From contig NC_035790.1 in the NCBI RefSeq assembly GCF_001653235.2, positions 4,092,001-4,156,000 on the forward strand: 64,000 bases of DNA. Direction: 5' to 3'. This DNA is from Pochonia chlamydosporia 170 (Eukaryota; Ascomycota; Sordariomycetes; Hypocreales; Clavicipitaceae). The translations under genes were made by a program, and so were the position numbers. The notes under the pieces were generated by a model. The model worked only from the letters and a program-made list of their open reading frames with translations. It ran no database searches and was not told the origin of the DNA. Positions 20,463-32,700 of the stretch are shown here, in pieces (the stretch's first letter is position 1; every line of letters starts with the position of its first letter).

Positions 20463-22576
20463 ATGGCGGGCGCTCCAGTGCGAAGAGCTCCTTATAAGGA
20501 CACTTTGCAGCCTGCTTTGCATAGGCGCTTTTCTTCGACAGCTATTCTTTTGTTGGCTGTGTCGTATCTGGAAGCTCTCCTCCTGGCCAACTGGGGCTCA
20601 TGTTTGTTTTCTTTCCCTTCCATGCTGCCATCGTCTTGCGAGGCATTTGCTAATGGTATACCGTCGCTGCAGATTTCTGGTCCTGGTTCCCAATTGGACC
20701 TGCCGGTTTCCGAACACTCCTCATATTCTCATGCGGCCTCTCCATCCTCATCCTGCGAATCGCACATTACCATGTCGGCCTGAAAACGACGGAATCGGGG
20801 CTGCAAACTCTCAACTCGTCACTACTTAGCCTGTCCACATACGAAACTGGCTTCTGGTACAGCGTCTCGAGCTTCTTGTTCTGCCCCATCTTCCTCTTTT
20901 CCATGTCGGAATCCTCGAACTTGCAGTGGATAATCTATTTTGGCGGCAGCCGAGCACGATTGAACGAGCGACCGTTGTTTCTTGCTTGCTATCTGGGAGT
21001 CTGTGCCCTGTTGCAAACTGTCGCTCACTACAAAATCGACGTTGACAGATTGGATTTCGGCATTTCCAAGCGGCAGACTAAAACCCAGCACAAGGCGCTC
21101 AGCGTTTTGCCACGCTCCTTTCAGATTGTCCTCCTTCAGCTTCCTGGGACCCTGGCAGGCTGTGCACAACAAGCCATCTCAGCTTTGCTGCTGTGTCTGA
21201 TTCTATACTACTTCATCCTGCGGGGCTTCGCATGGGGTTGGGCTTTGACGTTCCTTCGACCTTTTTACAGTCTACCCAAGACCAGCATAGTCCCATCGAC
21301 ATGGCCGACTGATATATATCTACTGTTCCGGTGCGCTTATGCCGGCACATTGATGAACTTTATATGGGCTACCGGAAACACAGCCTTCTCCGTCTTCATG
21401 GTCAGAGAGCCCTTGAAGAACGGCAACCCTTTAACGTCGGAGTCGAAGGATCCAAATGGCTCTCTGCTGAATGGACTAAAGAGCAAGAAGCTCTCCATCA
21501 AGGTAATACAGGAATAGCATGTCAATGTTTTTATGCAGTTGCTAACTGGATGGTAGTCTTTCGCAATGTGGGAGCTTGCCATCATCGCTCAAGATTTCGA
21601 GGCTAGACGACTGGCGATCTTTTGTGATATTGACCGCAAAGACGGCCCGATGTGGTCGCAAGTCTATGCTATCTGCATGGAACTCCTAAAACAAATGGAG
21701 ACCCGTATTGATGAGTACGGAAAGCCGCCGCCCTCCGCCGTCCCGCAACCAAATCCTCCTGCCGAGGTAAAGCAACGTACGTCAGCTCCGCTTCGGCAAG
21801 ATGCCATTTTCACGAAGAAAGGCGAGACATCTGGGCTGCTCGGCGGCGTGGAGAAGGCCTGGGATCAGATCGCTCGAGCTCCTGGTTCATCGCCTGTATC
21901 GGAGCTCAGTCCGTTGGCGAAAAAGACATGGAAGGATGCCAAGGACAGAGTGCTCACCAAGGAGCAGCAGGAGGCATTATCTCCTGAGCATCTACGGAGT
22001 GAGTTTGGCAACTGGACGACGAATCTCATGAAAATCGAGTACATTGGAGGTTTGTTCCGACACGATTTTCGTACTCGAGTTGCCGGCGTTGTCATGGGGA
22101 CTCCCTACGCTGAGCCTACTCTCTACACCAATGCTGTACAAGCTCTTTGCCTTCTGGCGGTTCACAGTCTTGCCGAGGATCAGTTTGGAAACGTTCATAG
22201 GGATGTTCCCAGCATCATACGAACTCTAACTGCGGTGATCCGAAAGGTTGAGAACCTCAAGCAACAGTTTCCTTTGCACTGGACAGACCCAAGTGGCAAT
22301 AGAGAGTCACCAGAAGTGGACCAGATCCTTGATACATTAAGGACTGGCTTGGAGCAGGTCGTTTCAAAATTTGAGCCCTACAGCAGTGACTTAAGGCTCT
22401 CTCTTGGGGATCTTCGCTTGGCAAAGGAATCCTTCGCGCGGCCTGAGAAGGAGGTTCCTGCCCCGAAAGAAAAGGAGCCCGTTGTACAATCAAAACCCAT
22501 AGAGGGAAAGAAGGCAGAGTCGTCAAGAGCGCACCGGCGGGAGTATAAAAGGGTGGAAATGGAACAAGTACGGTAA
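20463..22576 (+). CDS. NDC1: Nucleoporin Ndc1 (membrane nucleoporin, spindle pole body insertion)
   Basis: Three exons, 20463-20601, 20673-21502, 21557-22576; 662 aa. Ndc1 is a pore-membrane protein that anchors nuclear pore complexes and helps insert the spindle pole body. The N-terminal half has about six membrane segments: FSSTAILLLAVSYLEALLLA, the region around WSWFPIGPAGFRTLLIFS, FWYSVSSFLFCPIFLFSM, PLFLACYLGVCALLQTVA, the hydrophobic stretch near AISALLLCLILYYFILRGFA, and one near LFRCAYAGTLMNFIW. The C-terminal half is soluble and begins SFAMWELAIIAQDFEARRLA. Splicing joins GS-YFWSWFPIGPAG, a conserved block. The introns are 71 and 54 nt with TGCTAAT/GCTAAC branch sites. Confidence 0.9.
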
Positions 22577-23126
22577 ACGTCTGGTAAGATTGGGGCTGGG
22601 TTCGGCGCAGGGGAAGCACATGCATTACGATACCAAAAGGTAGAAAAAAGTGTTGTAACATATAAGAGAGGCAGGATGGGATACGCTAAATAAAGCATAT
22701 ATTGCAAGGATATTAGAATTAAATGAAAGTTTCTACCTTGATTGAATGGTACTTTGGTGCAGAAGTCTGGATTCGGTGACATGGTTTTGTGGCAGCACTT
22801 GAGGAGAGGGCAGAGGGCACCACCATCTGATGTGAACCTTGGAAGTTGCGCATCCACCAGACTGCATCCGAGGCCCACTTCTTCATATGCTTCCTCCAAC
22901 TCCTTCAACCTCTCGTGGTCAGCAAGCTTTGGAGCTCCCTCCAACCTCTCGTTGACAACCTCCCTTTCAACGCTTCTCCCTGAATCTATCCGCTTAAGCT
23001 CAACAAACAACTCTAGCACCCTCTCTCCGACTACAATATTCCTCATTTAGCCATGCGACATTCGTTTACTGCCATACCTCACTCAGGGCGCTAGACGCCT
23101 TGACAGGCACCTTTGACGATACAGTC
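22577..23126. other. Intergenic region NDC1 to DLT1
   Basis: About 550 bp between two plus-strand genes. It holds the NDC1 3' UTR (AT-rich around 22690-22735) and the DLT1 promoter and leader. A 13-codon upstream ORF (23053-23094) lies in the DLT1 leader, ending 32 nt before its ATG. Confidence 0.45.
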
Positions 23127-24446
23127 ATGCAATACCGTCGCCTCTTCTTCCGCTTCCTCTACGCATCTGTATACGTCCTCTTCTTCCTCGTGCTATTTGG
23201 CCTACTCCTCATAACGCCTGGCGATGCCATCGAGCGATCTATAAGCAATGGCCAAAAATACAATGTCCTCATTGTGACGATATCATACGTGGTGACTATT
23301 GTCATCGTCGTGTTTATCTATATTTTACGACTGTATATTACGAAAACGGCCATCGCGGCGATTCCCAAGACGTGGGTACCGATTGAAAAGGGCGATGTGA
23401 AGGACATTGTGTATAGGATGATTCATGGGGGGCTTAGTCGGAGCGCTGCCATTGCGCATGCTGCGCGACCTAGGGAACAGATTGATACGGACGACGAGCA
23501 AGGTGGGATGGACGACGGTGAGCAAGAGGCTCGGATCGGCGGCGGTGCGAAAAAGACGAATACCGTTGTGGAGGATTTGTGCTTGCCACTGCCGCCGAAG
23601 AGGCCTGTCTGGGGAGAAATCGAGCACTACGGATGGGCGTCGCCGAATTCGCCGGATCTTCGGAACTTGCAATACAGTAGTGTCTTGTCGGAACTGCCAA
23701 ATCTCATTGAGGCAAAGGCCTTGACGATGGCTCCGTCTGACCAGCAGGGTTTGGGTACAGACGCGCCGATGATTGATGCTGAGGCGGTTGGGTTGCTGCA
23801 GCGCACTGCGAATATGTCGATGCGGGGATACATTGATCACCTTGCGAGTTTGGTAGTGATTCTTGTGGATGAAACGGTCACGCAGTTTCTTGCGCAGTAT
23901 GAATATGCGCGGTTCTCGAACAGGCCCATCTCGAATGAACGATTCCGACAGTTGATGCACTTGTTTGCCGAGGTACTACGAGGCATGCAACCGCTGGATA
24001 TCAACGTCTTGAACTCTTTAGAAGATGCGAGCTACGGATGGGGCCCTTCGGAAAGTGACATCGACAATGACGCGCCGCTGGATACCAACCCCCCATCTCC
24101 ACGAAGCAGTATTTCTCACGCTCCAACGACGAGCACGCAAAGCTCGAGGCGCCGACCGCCATTGCGCACTCCCTCCGCGCACGCTTGGAGTTTCCGGACC
24201 GCTCCCAATACACCGGTCAGTAAGAGAACCGGAACGGGCATGCTCTCGCGGCAGTCGAGCGAGAACAGCTTCGCCCAGACGAGGCGGCAGTACCCTGTGA
24301 GTCAGCCGTCGAGTTCGAGTTTACGGTCCAAGGCTGCGAGTGCAGCGAGCAGTAGTGATTCTGGGTCCGTTATACGTCTTGCTACGAGGGAAGATGACGA
24401 GCGGCTACCGTATGTGTTGAATCTGCGGCCGACGGCTGGAAGTTGA
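23127..24446 (+). CDS. DLT1: Dlt1-like membrane protein (defect at low temperature 1)
   Basis: Single exon, 439 aa, starting MQYRRLFFRFLYASVYVLFF. Fungal Dlt1 proteins are predicted membrane proteins named after a cold-sensitive yeast phenotype; the molecular role is unknown. Two membrane segments lie at the N-terminus (FLYASVYVLFFLVLFGLLLI and VLIVTISYVVTIVIVVFIYI), separated by the family block TPGDAIERSISNGQKYNV, then ITKTAIAAIPKTWVPIEKGD, which is strongly characteristic. The rest is cytosolic. It contains EIEHYGWASPNSPDLRNLQY and a mostly helical region up to about residue 295, and ends in a Ser/Pro-rich low-complexity tail. The frame is open for nine codons upstream, but without an ATG. 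Confidence 0.85.
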   Translation: MQYRRLFFRFLYASVYVLFFLVLFGLLLITPGDAIERSISNGQKYNVLIVTISYVVTIVIVVFIYILRLYITKTAIAAIPKTWVPIEKGDVKDIVYRMIHGGLSRSAAIAHAARPREQIDTDDEQGGMDDGEQEARIGGGAKKTNTVVEDLCLPLPPKRPVWGEIEHYGWASPNSPDLRNLQYSSVLSELPNLIEAKALTMAPSDQQGLGTDAPMIDAEAVGLLQRTANMSMRGYIDHLASLVVILVDETVTQFLAQYEYARFSNRPISNERFRQLMHLFAEVLRGMQPLDINVLNSLEDASYGWGPSESDIDNDAPLDTNPPSPRSSISHAPTTSTQSSRRRPPLRTPSAHAWSFRTAPNTPVSKRTGTGMLSRQSSENSFAQTRRQYPVSQPSSSSLRSKAASAASSSDSGSVIRLATREDDERLPYVLNLRPTAGS

Positions 24447-24963
24447 TGTGCTGGGTCGGGATTCTTGTAGATATTAATACTTTTTGAACAAATAATGATG
24501 GAATGATGGCATATAATTGTAGGTTGTATTTTTGGAACAATAGATAATAGATAATTGTATATGATTGCACATTTACGTTGATGTCTTTCCACTTGGTGTG
24601 TGTGAGTGCTCAATGGTAATGACTCTGATTTGAACGAGGCTGCTAGATATAAATTACAGCGTAAACTTGATATATTATGTAAACCGTTTATTTCTACTTG
24701 CTAGCTGATCTACTAGCATTGAAACATTGAAACGACAGCTACTCAAATGCTTCTTTCCGTGCTTAAGCAGGCCCCACATCAAGCTACCTTGAAACACAAC
24801 CAGCTTTTATCGCTATCAGCACCCAATCCCCACCAAAACTTTCAAACCTCACATGCAGCCTCCAACATCGTCGCAAATCGAATTGCAACCGCAAAAAACA
24901 CCCTACGCACCTCCAACCACACAAACCATCTTCCCTCCCACCGCATAATCAACCGCACCAGTT
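24447..24963. other. Intergenic region DLT1 to orphan gene
   Basis: About 500 bp of AT-rich sequence: the presumed DLT1 3' UTR and terminator region (24460-24720), then a C-rich leader before the next gene. No further gene was seen. Confidence 0.4.
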
Positions 24964-25557
24964 ATGCCGGACAAGCTGCCACCTCTCCCCGTAGCAGCCG
25001 ACCACGCCGCCATATCGAACCGCCTCTCCATGCTCTTCTCGGCGCGCTCATCGCTCGTAAAAAAGCTCGTGCCGCCGTCGTCAACACCCCGAAACACAAG
25101 TCGTCATGCTCGCCCCGCTGAAGACGAGGATATCTTGTTTGGACGGCCGGCGAACCAAGGCGTGGGGTATGTGTCTGATAAGCCGGATACGAAGCCTCAG
25201 GATAAGATGCTGCGGGGGAAACTCTTGGGCAGAAGGAAAGTCGGGGGTGGGGAGTCGAGGTCCAAGGTGGTAGAGAGTGAGAGTGATGAAGAGGAAGGGA
25301 GGGGGTCATTGGGGAAGAGGAAGCGGCCGAGGAAGGAGAGGGGTAGGGCGTGTGAGGTTGGAGATGGGGATGAGCATGTTGAAGCAGTGGATGCAGATAA
25401 GGACCGCGGTACTGGGCATGGAGCTGAGGGTTATGCTGTCACGGAGCCGCAAGAGAAGGAGTCACAAGTACAAGCAACGAGCACGTCCAAAAGGAGGAAG
25501 AAGGCAAAGAAGAAGAAGAACAAGGGCAAAGGCAAGGTCGAAGGAGGTATGGATTAG
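24964..25557 (+). CDS. Small lysine-rich hypothetical protein
   Basis: Single exon, 197 aa. The N-terminal third (AISNRLSMLFSARSSLVKKL) is followed by EDEDILFGRPANQGVGYVSD and KMLRGKLLGRRK. The rest is highly charged and ends in a long Lys-rich tail of the type found in nucleolar or nuclear proteins. The block with NQGVGYV followed by LRGKLLG reminds me of the small fungal family DUF3245; this is a tentative memory-based match. No catalytic motif is visible. The short gap to the convergent SFL1-like gene and the coherent N-terminus argue that it is real. Confidence 0.6.
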   Translation: MPDKLPPLPVAADHAAISNRLSMLFSARSSLVKKLVPPSSTPRNTSRHARPAEDEDILFGRPANQGVGYVSDKPDTKPQDKMLRGKLLGRRKVGGGESRSKVVESESDEEEGRGSLGKRKRPRKERGRACEVGDGDEHVEAVDADKDRGTGHGAEGYAVTEPQEKESQVQATSTSKRRKKAKKKKNKGKGKVEGGMD

Positions 25558-26334
25558 GTTCACCGTGTGTATTTTGGGTACATATCCCCAACAGCATGCG
25601 GCTAGTGTTTCACGGAGTCAACATGAGTTTTTATGGGCTGCAGAGCGATGGCGTTTATCCGGGCATTTTCTCTGACAATACTTCTGTTCATCGGCATGAG
25701 AGCATCATGAGCTTTTATATGAATATACCAACACAATACAATTACAACTGCTACATACGTGAGAAGCTATCTTTCAATGTAATATGTACAACAGTTCGAT
25801 GGATATCTGTCCCGCCTAATATCATCCCTATCGCAAATACGCCAGTTCCCAATGCACAGATATAACTACTTTGGTGCCCCATATCCCAATCCCTGTGGAC
25901 ATATCACAACCAACATGGTTGGTCTGCCCATATCTCGATTGTCCTACAACTTCTCACTCCTATAAATTTGTCCACAACATATCACGTAGAATACATGTGC
26001 GGGATTGTCCAAGCCGCTCTTCCGTTGGAACAGCCCGAGTACCTCGCATAGATTGCGCTTCCGCCAGCGGAATGTAGTCGACAGGCCAGTTGCCGTTGAC
26101 GGCATCATTGAGCTGGGCTCAGAGTCGTGAGATCAACGCCTGGAAAACGTACAGAACTAATATTCTCTGTCGTATTTTGTCGTACATTCAAATTTGTGGA
26201 AGCCTACTGCTCTTTTTTCGCCCGAGACTTATATCCAGAATATCGCTCAATCAAAAGTTATGGAAGTCGCAAACGGCGCGACGATGAGAGGTGTGTTTTT
26301 AATGATTTGCTTTGGTCGCCCAGTGATTGCCAAA
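25558..26334. other. Convergent intergenic region
   Basis: About 780 bp between two converging genes, expected to carry both 3' UTRs. It is AT-rich with many short open frames on the plus strand, none of which resembles a protein family. No RNA gene was seen. Confidence 0.4.
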
Positions 26335-28348
26335 TCACTGCATTCGTTTTCGTTTTCTGTCGTCCTCTCCACGAGGATCTTCGTCTTCCTCGGACCTTTC
26401 AGCAGTGTCACTTGGGTTCAAGATGTGCGCCATGCTACCTCGTCTGGTTGGTGGAGCCGACGAGTCCTTGAATAGGGGTCCTTTAGCATCCCTATTTCCT
26501 GCCGTGTTCCAAGACCAACCGCCGAAAGTATCCGCCCCATTGCTACTACCATTGGCCGGCATATGAGGAGGCGGAGGGGTTGTCGGCCGGGAGTGTGGAT
26601 GGGGATGTGAGGCCGTCTGTAGCGAATATGATGACAATGATTCCCTGATACGTTGATCTTCTGGAGCAAGCCGTCCAGGAGATGACGGCCACGGGCCAGT
26701 AGGTGCATTAGACGCTGAGAAAGGCGCTGGTCCAGGCTGCCAGCCGTGAGCGCGGATATCCGCAGCCGTGTGTCTTCGAGCAAGGTTGCTGGGCGGCGTT
26801 TCGACGTTCGATAGGGGATGAGGACCGGGCGGTGGAGGTGCTGCCGCATTACGAAGTGGTGAAGATTGTGTCGTGCTGCTGCCTCCAATGGAGCCGTAAG
26901 GGCGGCGTGATCCCAATGAAAGAGTGGAAGGCACACCAGGTCGATACAATGGTTGCCCTCGAGCCTGAGACTGAGGTACCGTAAGTCCCCCAGCAGGTCG
27001 TCTGGAATCATCCTGTGGCAATTGCCTCGGCGACACGGGGGCATTATCCACGTTGCTGAAATACTGCTGCCGGCCAGCATAAGGCACCTCGTGAGGCTCA
27101 TCAACTGTTCGGATCATATCGGCCTGTCGCTGCATCTCTCCTTGCAAATTAATCACTAACAGAAGGTCAGCGTCTCTAAACAACCAAGGTAATGGGCCAC
27201 TAGTTGAAAGAGGGGCATTTGCGGTTTGGAAAAGGGCCAGAATGTGAGAGTTCTTAACCCCAACAACTTACCATCGCGGTGGATAGCGCTATCCAATGGA
27301 ACCAAAGATATCACAGCCCGAGCCAATTCTTGGTTGAAATGCAACAGGCGACCCATGTTTTCCATAACTGCTTGGTTTTTGATATGCATATAATGTGCGT
27401 TTTCTTCGCTACGTTGCAGCCGAGCGCTCACATCATAGAGGGAATGTTCAAGGTTGGCGAGCCTGGCATCGATACTCTCTGGAGGAACTTGGACAGGTTC
27501 CGCCGGCGTGCCCGGCTGTGATGAACTGGGTTTCGTAAAGTTGGTCTCGCGGTGAACCAGAGCATGACGACTAGCCCGCCGCTTTATATCTCGTAAGCCG
27601 GCAATATCGCCTCGCTTAAAACTGCCATTACCATGCTTAAACTCCCACAGTGTCGTATCAGGATTGCCGGTATGAAAAACGTCCCGTTCTTCAGATATTG
27701 TTAGCGTTTAGAGCCAATATGACAAAAAGGTTTAAACGAAAAGAGGCCACCCAACATACCCTTATGAAACCCATACATGTTTAGTTGTCGCACAAACGAC
27801 GAAATATTTGTGTGTTTAAAGTATTGCCTACTCTCCTTGTAAGCAGGTCGTTCAAAAGAAATTACGTCAGCAGCCAGCACTTACGACAAGACTTTTGAAA
27901 AGTCTGCGGTGGGAGACATGACAAAGCTCTCCGCGTTCGCAGACCATGATATCAGGTGCTGTATACTGGAATCCTCCAACATGCTACAATACGCAGTCAG
28001 CGGTATGCCCCTTACAGGATGCTGCCTTTATGAACGCGGTGGGGGATATTTAAAGCCTCACTTATATAGTTTATGAATAAAAGCAGTCTGCACAATCTTT
28101 GGTTGGTGGATAGCAGACGAGGTAGTGGTTGGCGGCGCGGGCATGTTGGATGAAGAGTCGGCAGCGCTACGGTCACTGCCCGACGGCTGGTTCGGCCGAC
28201 TGTTTGTCTTGCCATTGGTCTCATGATCTGCTATATGGCTCGGCGCGGAAGCGGTTGGAGAAGAAGAGATGTCCATGGCATCGGGCCCGGATGTGGATGT
28301 GGACATGGTGACGGCGAGCGCGGGGATTGGAACAACACGAGTACCCAT
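26335..28348 (-). CDS. SFL1: HSF-type DNA-binding regulator, Sfl1-like
   Basis: Five exons on the minus strand: 28348-28062, 27983-27885, 27827-27760, 27688-27272, 27155-26335; 563 aa. Sfl1 proteins carry a heat-shock-factor DNA-binding domain and repress flocculation, filamentation or cell-surface genes in yeasts; the role in moulds is less clear. The HSF domain is split over four exons and re-forms as FIHKLYNMLED, ISWSANAESFVMSPTADFSK, QYFKHTNISSFVRQLNMYGF, and FHTGNPDTTLWEFKHGNGSF. A helical region (SIDARLANLEHSLYDVSARL) gives a coiled coil. A long Pro/Ser-rich tail ends in a basic KRKRMQ. The introns are 78, 57, 71 and 116 nt. The start is either M1 (28348) or M15 (28306); both precede the same low-complexity leader, and I kept the first ATG. 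Confidence 0.87.
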
Positions 28349-29765
28349 TGACCCCTCTAGTTCGTGTGTCGGCGATTACTTTTGCTTGTTTCTGAGAAAG
28401 CCCAGTCGTAGCTATTACTCGCGGCTGCAACCATTGATGCATTAGTATGATAGGCGGTCAAATGAAGCAAATCTCGCAATCAGCTTGCGATGCAAAGCGG
28501 ACCGGAGCACAGGTCGTCTAGCGGGGGCAGCGGACAAGCTCACCTCATCTCCACCGAGAACGGCGACCTGGCCAATATGAAGGTGTTTGAGAGGGACTCA
28601 GGTGGAAACAAGATGTTGAAGAAACAGCGCCTAGGTTCGGGATAAGCGGCGGGTATCGTCTCGTCTTCGCAGGTGAATTGCTAACGGGAGAAAGATTGCG
28701 CGGCGAAAGGAGGTTTCTCTCAGACCCTTGGATCCTGGTGGTGCTGGTTGCTGCGAGCTACGGACGGCCCCTGTCGCGCGACGTCGCAAGGCGATCGAAC
28801 TGCTGGATGCGCCGGGCGCCAATGCCGTTGATTCTGCTGCAGTCGATCCAATGGGGCGCGACAAGGGAAAACGGCTTGTGCTGGGTTTCCAGAGTTTTTG
28901 GAAGCTCTCGCGAGGGATCCGGCGTTGCGAGGAGTTGAAGTCTAGGGAAGGAGTTGAAGGTTGGTTGGTTGGTCGGCTGGTTTGTGCAGGCGGCCAGAGA
29001 CTTTGACATGTACGGGACAGGACAAGACCAGACCAGACCAGACAAGACAGGACTAGGACTGGCCAGACAGGGTCAGAATGGACAATAGAAGGAAGAGGAG
29101 GAAGGAGCTAGCTAGGTCAGCTTCCCCGTACGGCGTGCCTCTGTGGGCTTGATAAGGCTTGCGACAAGGAAGGCGCAGGCCAAAGATCGGGGCGGGTGCA
29201 ATGCACGCACGGAGGTCAACTGGTTGTCTGCTCAGAGTCAACCAAACAGCCAACTGACTGCTCAAAGTGGACTCCCCACTTGAGCACCACGCAACGAACA
29301 AAGTGCTGCTGGCTCAGCAACTGAAGTAGAACACCCAAGAGTACTTGGGCGTACCTAGGGAGGTACCTGTGGAGCTGGCAGGAGTTACTTCGATCACCGG
29401 CGCAAGGACAGGCCATGGGCAAGATACTGAGATCATGTGCAAGGTACCTCAAGTCTGGAGGCGGGTTAGGAAGGTGCCACCGACTCAGAACTGCGGTGGT
29501 CAACTGGTAGTAGACTCGTGTAGGTCAATAGTTATTGGCAGTATACTTTAGGTAAGCCGCGGGGAGCTGGTAGCGCCTCGGCCAGTAGGAACGGTAGTAA
29601 ATGTAGGTCCGTCGAACCTTCTGCAGTCGTCAAGTCAAAGCAGTTGAGCCTGGCTGTTTGGCAACCGAAACCAACCCGCACTTGCCCGCAGACAACATGG
29701 GGGGACTGGATAGATGCTCAAGTCAAGTACTATGCTCAAGTGTGGAGGAGGGAGGTACTTGAGTG

Positions 29766-29790
29766 TACTGTACTGTACTGTACTGTACTG
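29766..29790. repeat. Microsatellite (TACTG)5
   Basis: Five exact tandem copies of TACTG in gene-poor DNA. Similar TACTG/CAGTA clusters recur near 40955-40980, 59465-59515 and 60360. Confidence 0.9.
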
Positions 29791-32700
29791 TGTTGACTGT
29801 AAACGAATGGATGTGTGCATGAGATGCAGCTTGACATATTAAATGCAAATTGTGATGCAGCAATGCCAGCAATGCCAGCAATCCATTTCCATGGAACATC
29901 TAGCCTGGTTCGCCAACCCAACCCACCAAACGACTTGTGAGCTATCAGCATCTGAATCTGCAATCTGCACCTCCATCTTGGGACGAATGGGCCAGGCAAG
30001 CTCCGTGCTCTCCTCCTCATGTGCGGCCCTCGCGTCAAGTCTGGTTAAACAAACCACAACCCCGACCCATACCCAGACCCAGACCAAGACAGAGCCAGCA
30101 TGGAACTTGACTTGGCATTGATGACTGGGCGCAGCCACTTGAGCAAGCTCCATCATTTTGTAATGATGTCCGCCCCGTCTTGTCTGGTCTGGCCTGGCCT
30201 GGAGAGTGGGAGCTTCGAGATAGCTGTCCAGGCTCCGTTGTCTTGTCTCATCAGCCGTTGGGAACGGACAAGCCCGAGCACATGCATGTCCCACGCAGCT
30301 GTGGTTTCTTTTTTGGCTTCTGGGACCAATTCCTTGCTTCAAAGGCTTGTCCTGGTGGATGCACGACTGGGTGTGGTACAGACTGCGACGACGCCAGACG
30401 TGCTGAATATTCCGCCGACCTTCCTTGGCTCCATGTCTCCATCAACCCTCAACTATTACTACCGACCCCAGATATGGCCTCTATCGACCTCAGATGTCGG
30501 CCGCCGCCAAGGTGCGGTTGACCGCAAAGGGTTTCGATTTCGTGATCCACATGGACCTCACAAGCACAAGTCAACTCTGTCGTTATGTGGGATCAAATAT
30601 GCTTTCTAATGTTCTCCATCAAGGCCAGCCAGCGTACGGACTGAGGCATGTGGCTGTTGTTGGCCAAAACTCCGGCTCAACACACACGCAACATGCGTTC
30701 CTGTCGAAAACGTCGTGTCAACGCAGACACATTTGACATGCATTCTCGTACTCCAGCCTGTGAGAAGCTAGTAGCCCTCTGGTGCTTGACAATTATATCC
30801 GTCCCCACCACTTCCGCAATGCTGCTCACTTCAATCACGACTCGACCAGCCGGACGCGAAGCCGGTCCTCCAATTGAGCACACCAGGTCAAACTTGGCCA
30901 GCCCTGGCGATATTCTTGTGCTCCATACAATACACGATTGACTTGGGATTCGACTAAAGGATGGTGCATACCCTGATCCACACAAGGCGCGCAAGGTATG
31001 GCAAGCCTCGAGCTAAGGGGGGTCAGAGCGTGCAATCGCCGAATTTCCGGCAATCACTCTCTCCTTTGCTCTCAAGCTCTAACGGGGTTTGTCGCTCAAT
31101 CTGTGAGTCGCCTCAAGTTGTTGATTCAGCATTCGAATAGCATCCCGATTCCGAGTCTCAACTAACACGCGTTGGTCTCCCGTTTCCCAGAAATTCCAAG
31201 ATGAAACAGCGCATTGGACATACTTGATGCCCCAGACTTGCATCCAAGATTAACTCAACCATAACGCCATATTCTCCAGAACAACGGAGAATTCCTCACT
31301 GGTTGGTTGGTGGCTTGCCAAGCTGAAGCTTCCGCCCCCGTTGACCACCGACTGTCACATCATCCCCGGCCACCAGGGATCTGCAGCTCCAAAACCCATC
31401 CCGAATTATTACCTTTCAGGAAGGCAACTCGCAAGCATACAAAGAGAATGGTGTTGACGATCTTTTCATGGTCATCAATTGGGACGACCCTCCTCACTCA
31501 ACACATCTGCAGCGAACTACACCAAGCGGCCAGAGCTTCCACCAATTGTCCTGTTCGCTGGGCTATAAGCTTTACAAGCCGCCTGTCCAGGTTATATTTA
31601 TGGCTGCCCTCTTCACTTGACAGCCAAATCTTTAACCTGTCTTTACCCAAACTGACTAGGATACGGCATATCCATTGTTCGTTACTATCTCGTCTTCTTC
31701 ATTTTGCTATTTTTGTCTGCAAGAATTTCTCGTGGGCTATGAATGTAGCATCAATGACGGATCAATATTCTGGGCTTTGTTGCAGACGGCTCGATCTCAG
31801 TTGGCGCAGAGCACGGCCATAAGACCATCAGCTATTGTGCTAGGAACTGAGTCCACCCCCGTGTTAGCTATCCCTAATACTCGGTTCCAACCCCCCTATC
31901 CCTGCAAGTGGCTTGTGGAGAGCTTCACAGCCCTTGCCTAATGTGCAACAGCGAGGTTAGTAGTCTTTCGGAAAGCGCTATTATGGCGTTTTCCAAGCTC
32001 TCAGAGCTCAAGGATTTGTTGTGGCTTCAGAATGCCCGCGAGAAATGGTCATGTTTAGACTCATCGATTTGACGTGCTTCCGGTGTACAATTGTCAGGGA
32101 GTTTGGGTCTGTTGATATCGCGCTTGTACAATGGATGCATGGTGTTCAGAGTCTGGCACAAGATCCGAACTCATGTCCCCTGTCCATCGTAAAGAGTTGC
32201 TCACGCACATGGTCTAGCCACAACCACTTGGCTGGAACTCAACTGTCTTGGCCCGTCAATATATTGCGCCCCGCCGAGGATGGCTCATGCAAAGGACAAT
32301 TAGGGCAGCTGAAATGTTGGTGATGCAGCGAACATCTCGAATACAACGAAGGAAGGCTCCTTGAAATTTTAGGGCTTGAGCCTACGGAGTGGACGACCAA
32401 TAGTTCAATTAGTGGGAGCAACGGGCAGGATCTAAGAAGCAGACATCTGGATATTCCAATGCGTCAAATGGTTCAGAGGTCCCCAACAACTGGCAAATCG
32501 GCTGAACAGACCTCAGTCTTGTCGCTCCCAGGATGTTTGCCAACATCAATTATGGGCTTCAATGAGCTCCTGCAACCCGTATTGTGTGCATAAAATTTTG
32601 TGCTGTCCATGATATTGTGCATCCTCTTGTCAAGACGTGGAATCGAACCGGAAGTGTCCTGATTCAAGTCTTCATTTTGACTGCTCATACTGGTCATGCT

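Noticed and set aside
29830..30110. Short tandem motifs (GCAATGCCA, CCCAGACC) as a CRISPR-like array
   Set aside because: The units are adjacent with no spacers and the host is eukaryotic; these are simple microsatellites.
31307..31822. 172-codon plus-strand ORF
   Set aside because: The translation looks random (Ser/Leu/Arg-rich) and there is no start context, splice context or family.
32600..32665. tRNA T-loop-like sequence (GGTTCGATTCC on the minus strand)
   Set aside because: The flanking bases do not form a T stem, and no D or anticodon arm is found upstream.
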